Position numbers and translations under genes: made by a program. This document shows, piece by piece, positions 6,868-15,465 of a stretch of 64,000 nt of DNA. Location: positions 1,488,001 through 1,552,000 of the forward strand of contig OY764545.1 of assembly GCA_963668495.1 (NCBI GenBank), read 5' to 3'. Positions within the stretch are counted from its first letter, which is position 1, and each line of letters starts with the position of its first letter. Origin of the DNA: Oleispirillum sp963668495 (GTDB lineage Bacteria; Pseudomonadota; Alphaproteobacteria; Rhodospirillales; Rhodospirillaceae). Under the pieces are notes generated by a model. It searched no databases. It was not told the DNA's origin and was given only the letters and a program-made list of their open reading frames with translations.

Positions 6868-8142
6868 ATGCCGCGTTTTGCCTTGGTCGATTGCAATAAC
6901 TTTTATGTGTCGTGTGAACGGGTATTTAACCCCGCCTTGGTTGGGGTTCCGGTTGTTGTCCTGTCCAATAATGATGGCTGCGTTATCGCCCGCTCCAACG
7001 AGGCTAAGGCCTTTGGTATTGCCATGGGGGCACCTTGGTTCAAGGTTCGCGAGCTGGCGGAAAAGCGGGGGGTGGTGGCGTTATCCTCCAATTATGCCTT
7101 GTATGGTGATATGTCGGGGCGGGTGATGTCGGTACTGGCAGAGCATGTCCCGGTGTTGGAGGTGTACTCCATCGATGAAAGCTTTCTTGATATATCGACG
7201 CTGCCGGGGGATATGCTGACTGAATGGGGACGGGAATTGCGCGCGACCGTGCGCCAGTGGACCGGAATTCCGGTATCGGTGGGGATGGCATCGACCAAGA
7301 CCTTGGCAAAGCTTGCCAACTCTTTGAGTAAAACGTCACCGCGTTTGCAAGGGGTCTTGGATTTGACCCAGAATCCACGCTGGCTGGATGCGGCCCTGCA
7401 CAAGACGGCGGTGGGGGATGTCTGGGGTATCGGCAGACGGTGGGCAAAGCGCCTGACCGATGTTGGTGTTCATACCGCCGCTGATTTACGTGATGCCGAT
7501 ACGGATCTGATTCGACGGCATATCGGCATCTGTGGTGTACGTACACAACAGGAGTTGCGTGGAGACGCGGTGCTAGAGCTAGATCATGCCCCGGAACCAC
7601 GCAAAAGCTGTTGCTGTTCCCGCAGTTTCGGTAAGGCCGTCGGAGACTATGGGCAGGTCCGGGATGCGGTTTCGGCCTTTGCTGGACGTGCGGCACGCAA
7701 AATTCGTGATGAGCGATTGGTGAGTGGCTGTGTGCAAGTCTTTATTCGGACCAGTCCATTTCGCAATACGGCACCACAGTACAGCAACAGCACTACGGTG
7801 CCGTTGTCTCCGGCAACGGCGGCAACGCCGGCGATTTTGGATGCGGCCTTACGCGGGTTGTCGGCAATTTGGCGCGATGGCTATGCCTATGCCAAGGCCG
7901 GGGTCATTCTGTTGGATTTAATTCCAGCCGGAACGGAAATTCGTGATCTGTTTACGCCCATGCCGCCCACACATCATGCTCCGCTGATGCAGGCGATGGA
8001 TGCCCTGAATGATCGCTATGGTCGGGAGACCTTGCATTTCGGGCTGGCAGCAGCACAAAAAGATTGGGTGTCGCATCAAGATCAACGCACGCCCAGCTAC
8101 ACCACACGTTGGCAGGATATCCCGTCAGTTCGTGTGGAGTAG
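6868..8142 (+). CDS. umuC: UmuC, error-prone DNA polymerase V catalytic subunit
   Basis: A 424-residue Y-family polymerase for translesion synthesis, induced by the SOS response. Visible features are the N-terminal Phe-Ala-Leu-Val-Asp-Cys-Asn-Asn-Phe-Tyr-Val-Ser-Cys-Glu palm motif with the first metal aspartate (Asp8), the steric and fingers segment Val-Val-Leu-Ser-Asn-Asn-Asp-Gly-Cys (about 30-38), and Tyr-Ser-Ile-Asp-Glu-Ser-Phe-Leu-Asp (about 101-109) with the second catalytic acidic pair. The little-finger domain and DUF4113-like tail follow. Length equals E. coli UmuC (422). It is co-transcribed with umuD under the LexA box. It runs convergently to the sensor kinase gene, with only 6 bp between stop codons. 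Confidence 0.95.
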   Translation: MPRFALVDCNNFYVSCERVFNPALVGVPVVVLSNNDGCVIARSNEAKAFGIAMGAPWFKVRELAEKRGVVALSSNYALYGDMSGRVMSVLAEHVPVLEVYSIDESFLDISTLPGDMLTEWGRELRATVRQWTGIPVSVGMASTKTLAKLANSLSKTSPRLQGVLDLTQNPRWLDAALHKTAVGDVWGIGRRWAKRLTDVGVHTAADLRDADTDLIRRHIGICGVRTQQELRGDAVLELDHAPEPRKSCCCSRSFGKAVGDYGQVRDAVSAFAGRAARKIRDERLVSGCVQVFIRTSPFRNTAPQYSNSTTVPLSPATAATPAILDAALRGLSAIWRDGYAYAKAGVILLDLIPAGTEIRDLFTPMPPTHHAPLMQAMDALNDRYGRETLHFGLAAAQKDWVSHQDQRTPSYTTRWQDIPSVRVE

Positions 8143-8148
8143 GGAAGG

Positions 8149-9552
8149 CTATAGCGGCAAGGTTAGGCGTACGCGCAACCCACCCAACGGGGAGTCATCA
8201 AGGGAAATTTCGCCACCGTGGCTGCGTGCCACGTCACGGGCAATGGTCATGCCCAGACCGACGCCGCCGGTTTCCTGATTGCGAGAGTTTTCAATGCGGA
8301 AAAATGCGCGGAAAACGTCATCACGCTGCTCTTTCGGAATGCCGGGGCCATCGTCATCCACCAAAACCTCAACCGCGTCCGTCCGTTCCCCGATCCTGAC
8401 CGAGACATGCTCCGCATATCGTACCGCATTGGAAACCAGATTGCTGATGCAGCGTTCCACAGCCTGAGCCCTAAGGGGAAGGGTAATGTCCCGTTCCACG
8501 TGCAAGTCAACAGGCGCGTCATTCCGTAAAAAGCGACTGACGACAGTTTCCAACAGGGCAGAAATGTTGGTTGGGCGCATGGCTTCGCGGCCTTCACCAC
8601 GGGCGAAGGCAAGGTAGCCTTCGACCATGCGTTCCATTTCGTCCACGTCTTCGGACAGATCCTGCATGTTGGGGTCATTTTTTGGCATCATTGCCAATTG
8701 CAATTTCATGCGTGTCAGCGGTGTGCGCAGATCATGAGAGACCCCGGCCAACATTTCCGTGCGTTGGTCAATTTGGCGTTTGATGCGGTCACGCATGATC
8801 AGGAAAGCTTGTGAGGCTTGTCGAACCTCGGTCGCGCCTTCGGGTTTGAACCACGGGGCATCCCGGCCCTTGCCGAAGCTGTCGGCAGCAATGGCAAGGC
8901 GGCGGACAGCGCGCACCTGATTGTTCATAAAGATTGTGGCAATGCCGAATAGAATTAAGGAAGTGCCGATCATCCATAACAGGAACAAATAGATGGTAAA
9001 GCTGGACAGGCGTTTTTTGGGGGAGTCCACCACCATTACGCCATCCGCCAATTGCACGCGGATTTCCACGTGTTTGGCGTCTTCTATGTCATGGATTTGA
9101 AAGGGGCGTGGCAGGCGTTCTTTCAGGGCGCTGTATAAGGCGTCTTGCCCCCCGGTAACATCTTCGGTGGGCAGGTTGGGTAGGATTTCACCATCTCGGA
9201 AGCGGATGCTCAGTTGCATGCGCTTATGGGCTTCCGATTCCATCCATGCACGGGCAGCCGGGCCGGGGTGATCCCGTAGGTAGGTTGAAATAATACTGAT
9301 GTCGCCGGCGACGCTCTCTGCCAGACGCTTGGTGATGGTTCCCCAGTGCCGATCATAAAATACCGTTGCCGTGACAAGTTGCAGCAAGATCAGCGGCATG
9401 ACGATAATCATCAGGGATCGCCCCAACAAACTTTTGGGCATGATCGCCTTCAGACCGTGTTTCAGGTTTTGAACAACGCGGCGGGTTGGCCCCTCGTTTT
9501 TCGTCACATCTGGCCCGGTTTGGGAAACTGTCTCTGTCGCATCCGGCGGCAT
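8149..9552 (-). CDS. EnvZ-type sensor histidine kinase
   Basis: A 467-residue inner-membrane kinase: helix one about 44-65, a periplasmic sensor domain of about 120 residues, helix two about 185-209, a HAMP linker, then the H-box Val-Ser-His-Asp-Leu-Arg-Thr-Pro-Leu with the phospho-accepting His273. The ATPase domain has Asn-Leu-Val-Ser-Asn-Ala-Val-Arg-Tyr, Asp-Asp-Gly-Pro-Gly-Ile-Pro and Gly-Val-Gly-Leu-Gly. It lies 21 bp downstream of an OmpR-type regulator and is its likely partner. With the MarR gene further upstream the set resembles the petR/petP region of photosynthetic alphaproteobacteria, where a MarR-like and an OmpR-like protein are paired. The stimulus is unknown. Confidence 0.85.
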   Translation of the reverse strand: MPPDATETVSQTGPDVTKNEGPTRRVVQNLKHGLKAIMPKSLLGRSLMIIVMPLILLQLVTATVFYDRHWGTITKRLAESVAGDISIISTYLRDHPGPAARAWMESEAHKRMQLSIRFRDGEILPNLPTEDVTGGQDALYSALKERLPRPFQIHDIEDAKHVEIRVQLADGVMVVDSPKKRLSSFTIYLFLLWMIGTSLILFGIATIFMNNQVRAVRRLAIAADSFGKGRDAPWFKPEGATEVRQASQAFLIMRDRIKRQIDQRTEMLAGVSHDLRTPLTRMKLQLAMMPKNDPNMQDLSEDVDEMERMVEGYLAFARGEGREAMRPTNISALLETVVSRFLRNDAPVDLHVERDITLPLRAQAVERCISNLVSNAVRYAEHVSVRIGERTDAVEVLVDDDGPGIPKEQRDDVFRAFFRIENSRNQETGGVGLGMTIARDVARSHGGEISLDDSPLGGLRVRLTLPL

Positions 9553-9573
9553 TCCGTCTGGCTCCTTTACCCC

Positions 9574-10275
9574 TTAATCGGGCATCAGCATATAGCCCTT
9601 ACCGCGCACTGTCTGCAGGTAGCGCGGTAAACGCAAATCAGATTCAATTTTCTTGCGCAGGCGTGTGACTTGAACATCCACGGTTCGCAAGTTGCGGGAA
9701 ACGCCGGTGGCGGCAGCCAAATCTTCGCGGGATAGGATTTCCCCGGGATGCTGGGCCAGCTCGCGCAGCAAAGCCGCTTCCGCCGGGGTCAGGCGGACCG
9801 GGTCGCCATTGCAGAGCAGTTCATCTCGGCGAGCATCATAAGCACACGTGCCGAAGTTAAGGATTTCCTGCCCGATGCCATCATCAGTGGGGGTCGCCAC
9901 ATGTTGGGCGCGGCGCAGGATAGCATTGATGCGCAGCAACAACTCCCGTGGGTCGAATGGCTTGGTCAGGTAATCGTCAACGCCGTGTTCAAGGCCGGAA
10001 ATCCGATCCTCGGTTTCGCCCATGGCGGTGAGCATCAGAATCGGAACCTGATTGTTTTCTCGCAGGGATTTGGTCAGGCTCATGCCGTCTTCACCGGGCA
10101 TCATCACATCAACGATCAGCAAATCGAATTCCAAGGCAGCCAGAGCTTGCCGGGCTTCCGCAGCATCCGAAGCCTGCGTGACGATGAAATCGTTTTCCGT
10201 CAAAAAACGTTGCAACAGACCGCGCAGGCGGGTGTCATCGTCGACCACCAAAATATGTGGAGGCATGGAAGTCAT
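9574..10275 (-). CDS. OmpR/PetR-like response regulator
   Basis: A 233-residue two-domain regulator: receiver domain 1-125 with acidic pocket Asp12-Asp13-Asp14, phospho-acceptor Asp56 in Ile-Val-Asp-Val-Met-Met-Pro-Gly-Glu-Asp-Gly, and Lys in Thr-Lys-Pro-Phe-Asp. A winged-helix DNA-binding domain ends Val-Arg-Gly-Lys-Gly-Tyr-Met-Leu. Phosphorylation by the adjacent kinase should drive DNA binding to tandem direct repeats. It lies 80 bp downstream of the MarR-type gene on the same strand. The combination of MarR gene plus OmpR-type gene recalls PetP/PetR of Rhodobacter, which affects cytochrome bc1 expression; that link is inferred from gene order only. Confidence 0.85.
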   Translation of the reverse strand: MTSMPPHILVVDDDTRLRGLLQRFLTENDFIVTQASDAAEARQALAALEFDLLIVDVMMPGEDGMSLTKSLRENNQVPILMLTAMGETEDRISGLEHGVDDYLTKPFDPRELLLRINAILRRAQHVATPTDDGIGQEILNFGTCAYDARRDELLCNGDPVRLTPAEAALLRELAQHPGEILSREDLAAATGVSRNLRTVDVQVTRLRKKIESDLRLPRYLQTVRGKGYMLMPD

Positions 10276-10355
10276 TCAGTGTCCCCATAGTTGTTTATGC
10301 CTGCGTCACATGTGTCGCATGGCACGGCTACTATACACAAATTTCTACGCAATGC

Positions 10356-10880
10356 TTACAGGCTTCCCGGACCTCGCCACCCCGGCATCTGCGGTGTGGA
10401 CTGGGACGGGAATCGCATGCGGTCATTTTCATTCATAATGTTTAATATCACCTTGCGGAAGCCTTCAACCGCTTGGGCCCCTGCATCGCGATAGGCGCGA
10501 GCCAGCAGTTTGCGCTGGTTTTCCGTCAGGCGTTGCTCAAATTCTTGCCCTTTCGGAGTCAGTTCCAGCAATCGCTGGCGTCGGTCCCGTAATCCCGGCT
10601 TTTGCAGGACGTATCCTTCCTTCAAAAGCTGGCTCAAGACCCGCGATAAACTCTGCTTTGTTATGCGTAAAGTGGATAGCAAGTCACTGACGCTGATCCC
10701 CGGATTGCGTCCGACGAAATAAATGACACGGTGGTGTGCCCTGCCAAGTCCTTGTTCTGAAAGGATATCATCCGCTTCCGCAGTGAATTCCCGATAAGCG
10801 AAGTACAGGAACTCAATGCCCTGTCGCAATTCCTCGTCTCGAAGAAAGAGCGGATTTACTCGTGAAGTTACGTCAGCCAT
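10356..10880 (-). CDS. MarR-family transcriptional regulator (PetP-like)
   Basis: A 174-residue winged-helix regulator. The wHTH spans about 45-110, with recognition helix Ile-Thr-Lys-Gln-Ser-Leu-Ser-Arg-Val-Leu and wing Leu-Arg-Asp-Arg-Arg-Gln-Arg, and flanking helices for dimerisation. It is divergent from ilvE across 76 bp, so it may regulate ilvE, itself, or both. It precedes the response regulator and kinase on the same strand. Size and neighbours match PetP of alphaproteobacteria. It could alternatively be an EctR-type regulator of the nearby ectABC operon, but no shared operator is obvious, so I rank that lower. Confidence 0.75.
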   Translation of the reverse strand: MADVTSRVNPLFLRDEELRQGIEFLYFAYREFTAEADDILSEQGLGRAHHRVIYFVGRNPGISVSDLLSTLRITKQSLSRVLSQLLKEGYVLQKPGLRDRRQRLLELTPKGQEFEQRLTENQRKLLARAYRDAGAQAVEGFRKVILNIMNENDRMRFPSQSTPQMPGWRGPGSL

Positions 10881-10956
10881 ATTGACATATTCCGTGCTGG
10901 ATGTTACTCAAAATTTACAAACTCGGAAACAAACACAAATATAATGAGGCCATGTT

Positions 10957-11853
10957 ATGTCTATTATTCCTTTCGATGATCGCGACGGTCAGTTGTGGAT
11001 GGACGGAGAACTCGTCCCTTGGCGCGATGCAAAGGTTCATGTTCTGACTCACGGTCTCCATTATGCCTCATTGGTGTTTGAGGGCGAACGTCTTTATGAC
11101 GGGAAAATCTTTAAGGGGCAGCAGCACACGGAACGCCTGTTCAAATCGGCGGAGACACTGGGTTTTACCATCCCGTATTCTGTCGAAGAAATCAACGCCG
11201 CGAAAACCGCAGCTTTAGAAGCCAACGGTCTGACCAATGCCTACATTCGTGCCTTTGCTTGGCGTGGCAGCGAAATGATGGCAATTTCCGCGCAGCAAAC
11301 CAAAATCCATGTGGCGGTGGCAACTTGGGAATGGCCCAGCTATTTCACCATGGAAGCCCGCCTTGCCGGATTGCGCATGACCACGGCGAAATGGCGTCGT
11401 CCGGCACCGGATACTATCCCGTGCCATGCCAAGGCTGCCGGGTTGTATATGATTTGTACACTCAGCAAGCATGCTGCCGAAGCCGCTGGCTATAATGAGG
11501 CGCTGATGCTGGACTATCGTGGGCGCATTGCCGAAGCAACCAGTGCCAATATCTTCTTCGTTCGTGATAATGAAATCCATAGCCCGGAACCGGATTGCTT
11601 CCTGAACGGTATTACCCGTCAAACCGTGCTGGATCTGGCACGCCGTCGTGGTTTGAAGATAAACGTCCGTGCAATTTTGCCGGAAGAATTGTCCACCTTC
11701 AGTGAGTGCTTCCTGACCGGGACGGCGGCAGAGGTTACTCCGGTGGCTTGTATTGATGATGTGGAATTCACAGATCGCACGGTCAGCAAACTGTTGATGC
11801 ATGATTATGACGATCTGGTACATGGGCGTCTGGCGTTGGAAGACGCTGCTTGA
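10957..11853 (+). CDS. ilvE: Branched-chain amino acid aminotransferase
   Basis: A 298-residue class IV PLP aminotransferase interconverting Leu, Ile and Val with their 2-oxo acids. Pyridoxal lysine is Lys159 in His-Ala-Lys-Ala-Ala-Gly-Leu-Tyr. The N-terminal Gly-Gln-Leu-Trp-Met-Asp-Gly-Glu-Leu-Val-Pro and the Glu-Ala-Thr-Ser-Ala-Asn-Ile-Phe-Phe phosphate/PLP loop are typical of IlvE. Start ATG 10957 has GAGG eight bases upstream, and a perfect TATAAT lies at 10940-10945. The gene is divergent from the MarR regulator and convergent with ectC, with a terminator between. Confidence 0.92.
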   Translation: MSIIPFDDRDGQLWMDGELVPWRDAKVHVLTHGLHYASLVFEGERLYDGKIFKGQQHTERLFKSAETLGFTIPYSVEEINAAKTAALEANGLTNAYIRAFAWRGSEMMAISAQQTKIHVAVATWEWPSYFTMEARLAGLRMTTAKWRRPAPDTIPCHAKAAGLYMICTLSKHAAEAAGYNEALMLDYRGRIAEATSANIFFVRDNEIHSPEPDCFLNGITRQTVLDLARRRGLKINVRAILPEELSTFSECFLTGTAAEVTPVACIDDVEFTDRTVSKLLMHDYDDLVHGRLALEDAA

Positions 11854-11879
11854 GGGCTGTTATCGCGTGTTCATAAAAA

Positions 11880-11909
11880 AGCCCTTCTCCCATAATCGGG
11901 AGAAGGGCT
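11880..11909 (-). terminator. Terminator between ilvE and ectC
   Basis: AGCCCTTCTCCC (11880-11891) and GGGAGAAGGGCT (11898-11909) form a perfect 12-bp stem with a six-base loop. The flanking run of six A (11875-11880) gives a U-tract when read leftward, so it mainly terminates the ectABC transcript; it may also stop ilvE readthrough. Confidence 0.85.
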
Positions 11910-11940
11910 GCCCTCAGTACGGACAAGCACTCCCGTACCG

Positions 11941-12348
11941 TTAACTGGCCTTCGCCAGAAGAGGTGTATCCAGCGCATAAGCGCCATCTTCATCGTGGAT
12001 TTCCCGTCCGTTCAAGGGCGGGTTGAACACGCAGGCCATAACCATGTCCTGACTGCCTCCGCGTAGAATATGGCGATCATGCTGGTCCAAGACGTACAAA
12101 GTCCCTGCGGTGATCGGGTAGACCTTACCGTCATCCAGCATTTCAATTTCACCATCACCGGAGATGCAATACACACTTTCCAAGTGGTTTTTGTACCAAA
12201 TCTCGGTTTCTCCACCGGCATAGATGGTTGTGATGTGAAATGAATAGCCTGTGTTATCATCACTAAGCTGCATGCGGACGCTGTCCCATGTCGCGGATTT
12301 GACGTGGCGATCGGTGTTCTGGCAGTCGTTCAGGTGTCGGACGATCAT
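11941..12348 (-). CDS. ectC: L-ectoine synthase
   Basis: A 135-residue cupin enzyme that closes the ring of N-gamma-acetyl-diaminobutyrate to form ectoine, the osmoprotectant. N-terminus Met-Ile-Val-Arg-His-Leu, the metal/substrate residues in Trp-Tyr-Lys-Asn-His-Leu-Glu-Ser-Val-Tyr-Cys-Ile, and the late Tyr-Val-Leu-Asp-Gln-His-Asp-Arg-His motif are all conserved in EctC. It is the last gene of ectABC, 25 bp after ectB. No ectD hydroxylase or ask_ect follows; a strong terminator does. Confidence 0.96.
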   Translation of the reverse strand: MIVRHLNDCQNTDRHVKSATWDSVRMQLSDDNTGYSFHITTIYAGGETEIWYKNHLESVYCISGDGEIEMLDDGKVYPITAGTLYVLDQHDRHILRGGSQDMVMACVFNPPLNGREIHDEDGAYALDTPLLAKAS

Positions 12349-12373
12349 TTCTTATTTCCTTGTGTACTTACTG

Positions 12374-13651
12374 TTATTCCGCGGCGCAGTCGGCAGAGTG
12401 ACGTGCCAGCGTCTCGATGATGGCATCTTCCAGAATGTTCAGGCCCTCAGCCAAGTCGCTTGTCGCGATTGTCAGGGGGCACAGGCATTTGACCACTTCA
12501 TCATTGGGACCGCTGGTTTCGATGACGAGACCGTTGCTGAAGGCGGTTTTGCAGATTTCACCTGTTAGTTCAGGGGTTTTGAAGACAAGACCCTGCATCA
12601 AACCACGTCCACGAACTTCAGTAATCTCATTGCTTAGGCGGCTTTGGATGCTGTTGAAGCGACGACGTAGGTACGCAGCTTTTTCTTTGATCTCGTTTTG
12701 GAATGTGTCGTCTGACCAATATGTCCGCAATGCTGCCGCAGCAGTAATAAAGGCGTGATTGTTGCCGCGGAATGTGCCGTTGTGCTCGCCCGGTTCCCAA
12801 ATATCCAATTCCGGTTTGATTAAGGTAACCGCCATGGGGAGGCCAAAACCGGACAGGGATTTAGACAAAGTGACCATATCTGGCGTGATTCCGGCTTCTT
12901 CAAAGCTAAAGAAATCACCAGTCCGACCATTGCCTGCCTGAATATCATCCACAATCAGCAAAATGTCGTGTTTGCGGCACAGGGTTTCCAAATCCCGCAG
13001 CCATTGTGCAGAGGCCGCAGTGATGCCGCCTTCACCTTGCACACATTCCACAACAACCGCTGCGGGGATGCTAAGGCCCGAACTGTTGTCCGATAAAAGC
13101 TTGTCAATGTAGGCAATGGTGTTGACGCCATCGCCCATATAGCCGTCGTAAGGCATGTGAAACACGTTGGTGGTGGTGACACCAGCAGCTTCGCGATGGT
13201 GGCGATTGCCAGTTAAGGCGAGTGCGCCCAAGGATACGCCGTGGAACCCGTTGGTAAAGGCGATAATTTGATCTCGGCCTTTGACACGGCGGGCGACCTT
13301 CAGTGCGGCTTCCACAGCGTTGGTGCCTGTGGGACCAGTAAACTGCATGACGTAATTCAGATTGCGCGGTTTCAGGATGCAGGCTTCAAATGCTTCCAGA
13401 AACATTGCTTTTGCCGTGGTGTGGAGGTCAAGGCTGTGTGTAATGCCATCGGCGCCGATGTAGGCAATCAGCGCATCACGCAGAACCGGATTGTTGTGAC
13501 CATAATTCAGGCTGCCGGCGCCAGCCAGAAAATCCAGATAGGCTTTGCCTGTGTTATCATAAAGGTGCGCACCTTCAGCGCGATCAAAGACAACAGGGAA
13601 GGACCGCGCGTAACTCTGCACTTCTGATTCCAGGCGTTCAAAAACTTTCAT
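12374..13651 (-). CDS. ectB: Diaminobutyrate-2-oxoglutarate transaminase
   Basis: A 425-residue class III PLP aminotransferase that makes L-2,4-diaminobutyrate from aspartate semialdehyde, the first step of ectoine synthesis. PLP lysine is Lys264 in Leu-Ser-Lys-Ser-Leu-Ser-Gly-Phe-Gly-Leu-Pro, and Asp235-Asp236-Ile-Gln-Ala-Gly is the cofactor-binding aspartate motif. The start is ATG 13651 (Met-Lys-Val-Phe-Glu-Arg-Leu-Glu-Ser), the standard EctB N-terminus; the open frame extends 38 codons upstream into ectA but that part is not EctB-like. GAGGAA lies before the ATG in the mRNA sense. It starts 10 bp after the ectA stop codon. Confidence 0.96.
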   Translation of the reverse strand: MKVFERLESEVQSYARSFPVVFDRAEGAHLYDNTGKAYLDFLAGAGSLNYGHNNPVLRDALIAYIGADGITHSLDLHTTAKAMFLEAFEACILKPRNLNYVMQFTGPTGTNAVEAALKVARRVKGRDQIIAFTNGFHGVSLGALALTGNRHHREAAGVTTTNVFHMPYDGYMGDGVNTIAYIDKLLSDNSSGLSIPAAVVVECVQGEGGITAASAQWLRDLETLCRKHDILLIVDDIQAGNGRTGDFFSFEEAGITPDMVTLSKSLSGFGLPMAVTLIKPELDIWEPGEHNGTFRGNNHAFITAAAALRTYWSDDTFQNEIKEKAAYLRRRFNSIQSRLSNEITEVRGRGLMQGLVFKTPELTGEICKTAFSNGLVIETSGPNDEVVKCLCPLTIATSDLAEGLNILEDAIIETLARHSADCAAE

Positions 13652-13661
13652 GACGTGTTCC

Positions 13662-14186
13662 TCATTGGTTGCAAGTACGGGGATTGCGGGAGATGGGCGC
13701 GAAGGGCCCAATCTGCCAAAGCACTTCTGTTGCGTGTTTGCCGCCGAAGTGTTGGTCGCGGTCAAACATGACTGTTGTGGTGATGTTTGCGCTTAAGTCG
13801 CGGGCCAGCGAATTGAAAAGGCAGTGACTCTTGTCGTTTTCAGCCGTGATCGTGGTGTGGACTGAGGTGACTGATGCGGGGAAATCGCGCTGCAAGATGT
13901 GTTTGATCATGGCTTTGCCAAGTCCCATGCCGCGAGCGTCAGGGTGGACGGCGACCTGCCAGATGAACAAGGTCGACGGATGCTCGGGTAAGGTGTAGCC
14001 AGAGACAAAACCCATGGGCTTGGTGGCGCAAATCGCCAAGGCGCTGCTTTGGGCAAAGTGGCTGCACTGTAGCAAATTGCAGTATGCGGAGTTTGTATCA
14101 AGCGGCGGACATGCCGCGATCAATTGGTGGACATCGTGACCGTCTTCGGCGCGCGGTGCCCGGATTGTCGTGTTGTCATCATCCAT
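13662..14186 (-). CDS. ectA: L-2,4-diaminobutyrate N-acetyltransferase
   Basis: A 174-residue GNAT acetyltransferase that acetylates diaminobutyrate using acetyl-CoA, the second step in ectoine synthesis. The N-terminal Ile-Arg-Ala-Pro-Arg-Ala-Glu-Asp-Gly and the acetyl-CoA-binding Val-His-Pro-Asp-Ala-Arg-Gly-Met-Gly-Leu-Gly-Lys-Ala (Arg/Gln-x-x-Gly-x-Gly/Ala pattern) are clear. It is the first gene of ectABC; the promoter must lie in the AT-rich 14187-14622 interval. No ectR or aspartokinase gene is beside it, so osmotic control must come from elsewhere. Confidence 0.93.
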   Translation of the reverse strand: MDDDNTTIRAPRAEDGHDVHQLIAACPPLDTNSAYCNLLQCSHFAQSSALAICATKPMGFVSGYTLPEHPSTLFIWQVAVHPDARGMGLGKAMIKHILQRDFPASVTSVHTTITAENDKSHCLFNSLARDLSANITTTVMFDRDQHFGGKHATEVLWQIGPFAPISRNPRTCNQ

Positions 14187-14622
14187 GTGATGTGTGTTAG
14201 CACCCGTAAATCGCAGCGTGTTGCGATGGGTTTCGCGGTTTTGTGCGACGGGTGACCATGCTTTCCTTGTTGTTAACAGGAATAGACGGGTATCTAAATC
14301 ATTAGATGTCTAACGAATAATAGATTTCCGTCCAAAAGTCAAATTCACCAATTTTCTAAATAACAACAAGCGGTTAAGGAGTTTTTTTTGCTGTTCCGCG
14401 CCCGTTTTCTATGTACGTGTGTCTATTCTATGGCGATAAATAATATTCGATGTCTAATTAATGAGGTGGGTGTTGCATGCTCTGTCTACGCGGTTGTGGG
14501 GCTTGAAATGCTCGCATTTGCGTGAAAAATGCAGTTTGCTTTTTTAATTGGATCTGTTGCTTTTTTTGCCGGTCTCAGCCAGTTAGAAAAGGTAAACAGA
14601 TGGACTATGTGGAGGTTTCGAT
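14187..14622. promoter_or_regulatory. AT-rich intergenic region between ectA and the SDR gene
   Basis: A 436-bp stretch without a convincing gene. It holds the divergent promoters for ectABC (leftward) and the SDR-folB pair (rightward). Visible elements are a perfect inverted repeat ATCTAA-N4-TTAGAT at 14292-14307 and two copies of GATGTCTAA (14305-14313 and 14449-14457), the first overlapping the inverted repeat. A third copy lies at 19461-19469. These are candidate operator parts; no regulator can be named. Confidence 0.45.
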
Positions 14623-15402
14623 ATGTTGGCTGTTGATCCGCGAATTCCCCGTGTTGCTTTGGTGACGGGCGGCGCAAAACGCCTGGGACGAGCCATGGTC
14701 GAAGCCTTGGCAGAGGACGGTTGGGCGGTTGCGGTGCATTGTCATCGTTCTCGTGCAGAAGCGGATGCCTTGGTTGCCGAGTTGGTTGGGCGCGGAAGCC
14801 GTGCAGCCGTGTTCGTCGCGGACTTATCAGACGCACAGGCCGTACAAAGCTTAATGCCAAGGGTGGTTGAGGTGTTTGGTCCGGTCGGGCTTTTGATCAA
14901 TAATGCTTCAACCTTTGAAATGGATACGATCCAGACTGCCACGGCTGAGAGTTGGGACTTTCATATTCAGCCGAATTTGCAGGCACCCTTTGTTCTGTCG
15001 CAGGCTTTTGCCAAACAATTGCCTAAAGATGCGCAGGGTGTGGTGTTGAATATGTTGGATCAGCGGGTTTGGAACCTGACACCATATTTTGCCACATATA
15101 CGGTGTCTAAGGCCGGGCTATGGACATTAACCCAAACGTTGGCGTTGGCGTTGGCGCCGCGTGTTCGTGTGTGTGGGATTGGCCCGGGGCCGGCAATGCC
15201 TAGCCCGCGGCAGACGGATGCAGAATTTTCGCGGCAGTGCCGCTCGACGCCATTGCAGCATGGCACGACACCGGAAGAAATTGCCATGACCATGCGGTTT
15301 ATTCTTGCGGCACGTTCTTTGACCGGGCAAATGATAGCATTGGATGGCGGGCAGCATCTGGGGTGGTCCCCTGAACATAAGGTTCCTGCGCCGCTGGAAT
15401 AG
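14623..15402 (+). CDS. SDR oxidoreductase, FolM/PTR1-type pteridine reductase
   Basis: A 259-residue short-chain dehydrogenase. NADPH loop Thr-Gly-Gly-Ala-Lys-Arg-Leu-Gly (15-22) with Arg20, and Asn-Asn-Ala-Ser (93-96). The catalytic set is Asp146, Tyr159 and Lys163 (Tyr-Thr-Val-Ser-Lys), with Asp replacing the usual SDR serine, as in pteridine reductase PTR1 and FolM. The Gly-Pro-Gly-Pro segment near 188 is also PTR1-like. With folB 63 bp downstream, reduction of dihydromonapterin or dihydrofolate is the likely role. The substrate cannot be fixed from sequence. Confidence 0.75.
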   Translation: MLAVDPRIPRVALVTGGAKRLGRAMVEALAEDGWAVAVHCHRSRAEADALVAELVGRGSRAAVFVADLSDAQAVQSLMPRVVEVFGPVGLLINNASTFEMDTIQTATAESWDFHIQPNLQAPFVLSQAFAKQLPKDAQGVVLNMLDQRVWNLTPYFATYTVSKAGLWTLTQTLALALAPRVRVCGIGPGPAMPSPRQTDAEFSRQCRSTPLQHGTTPEEIAMTMRFILAARSLTGQMIALDGGQHLGWSPEHKVPAPLE

Positions 15403-15465
15403 GCCCGAACAGAATACGGGCTATGAAAGCTGCCGTATAGATATGGCAGGAATAAGGAGAATTTC

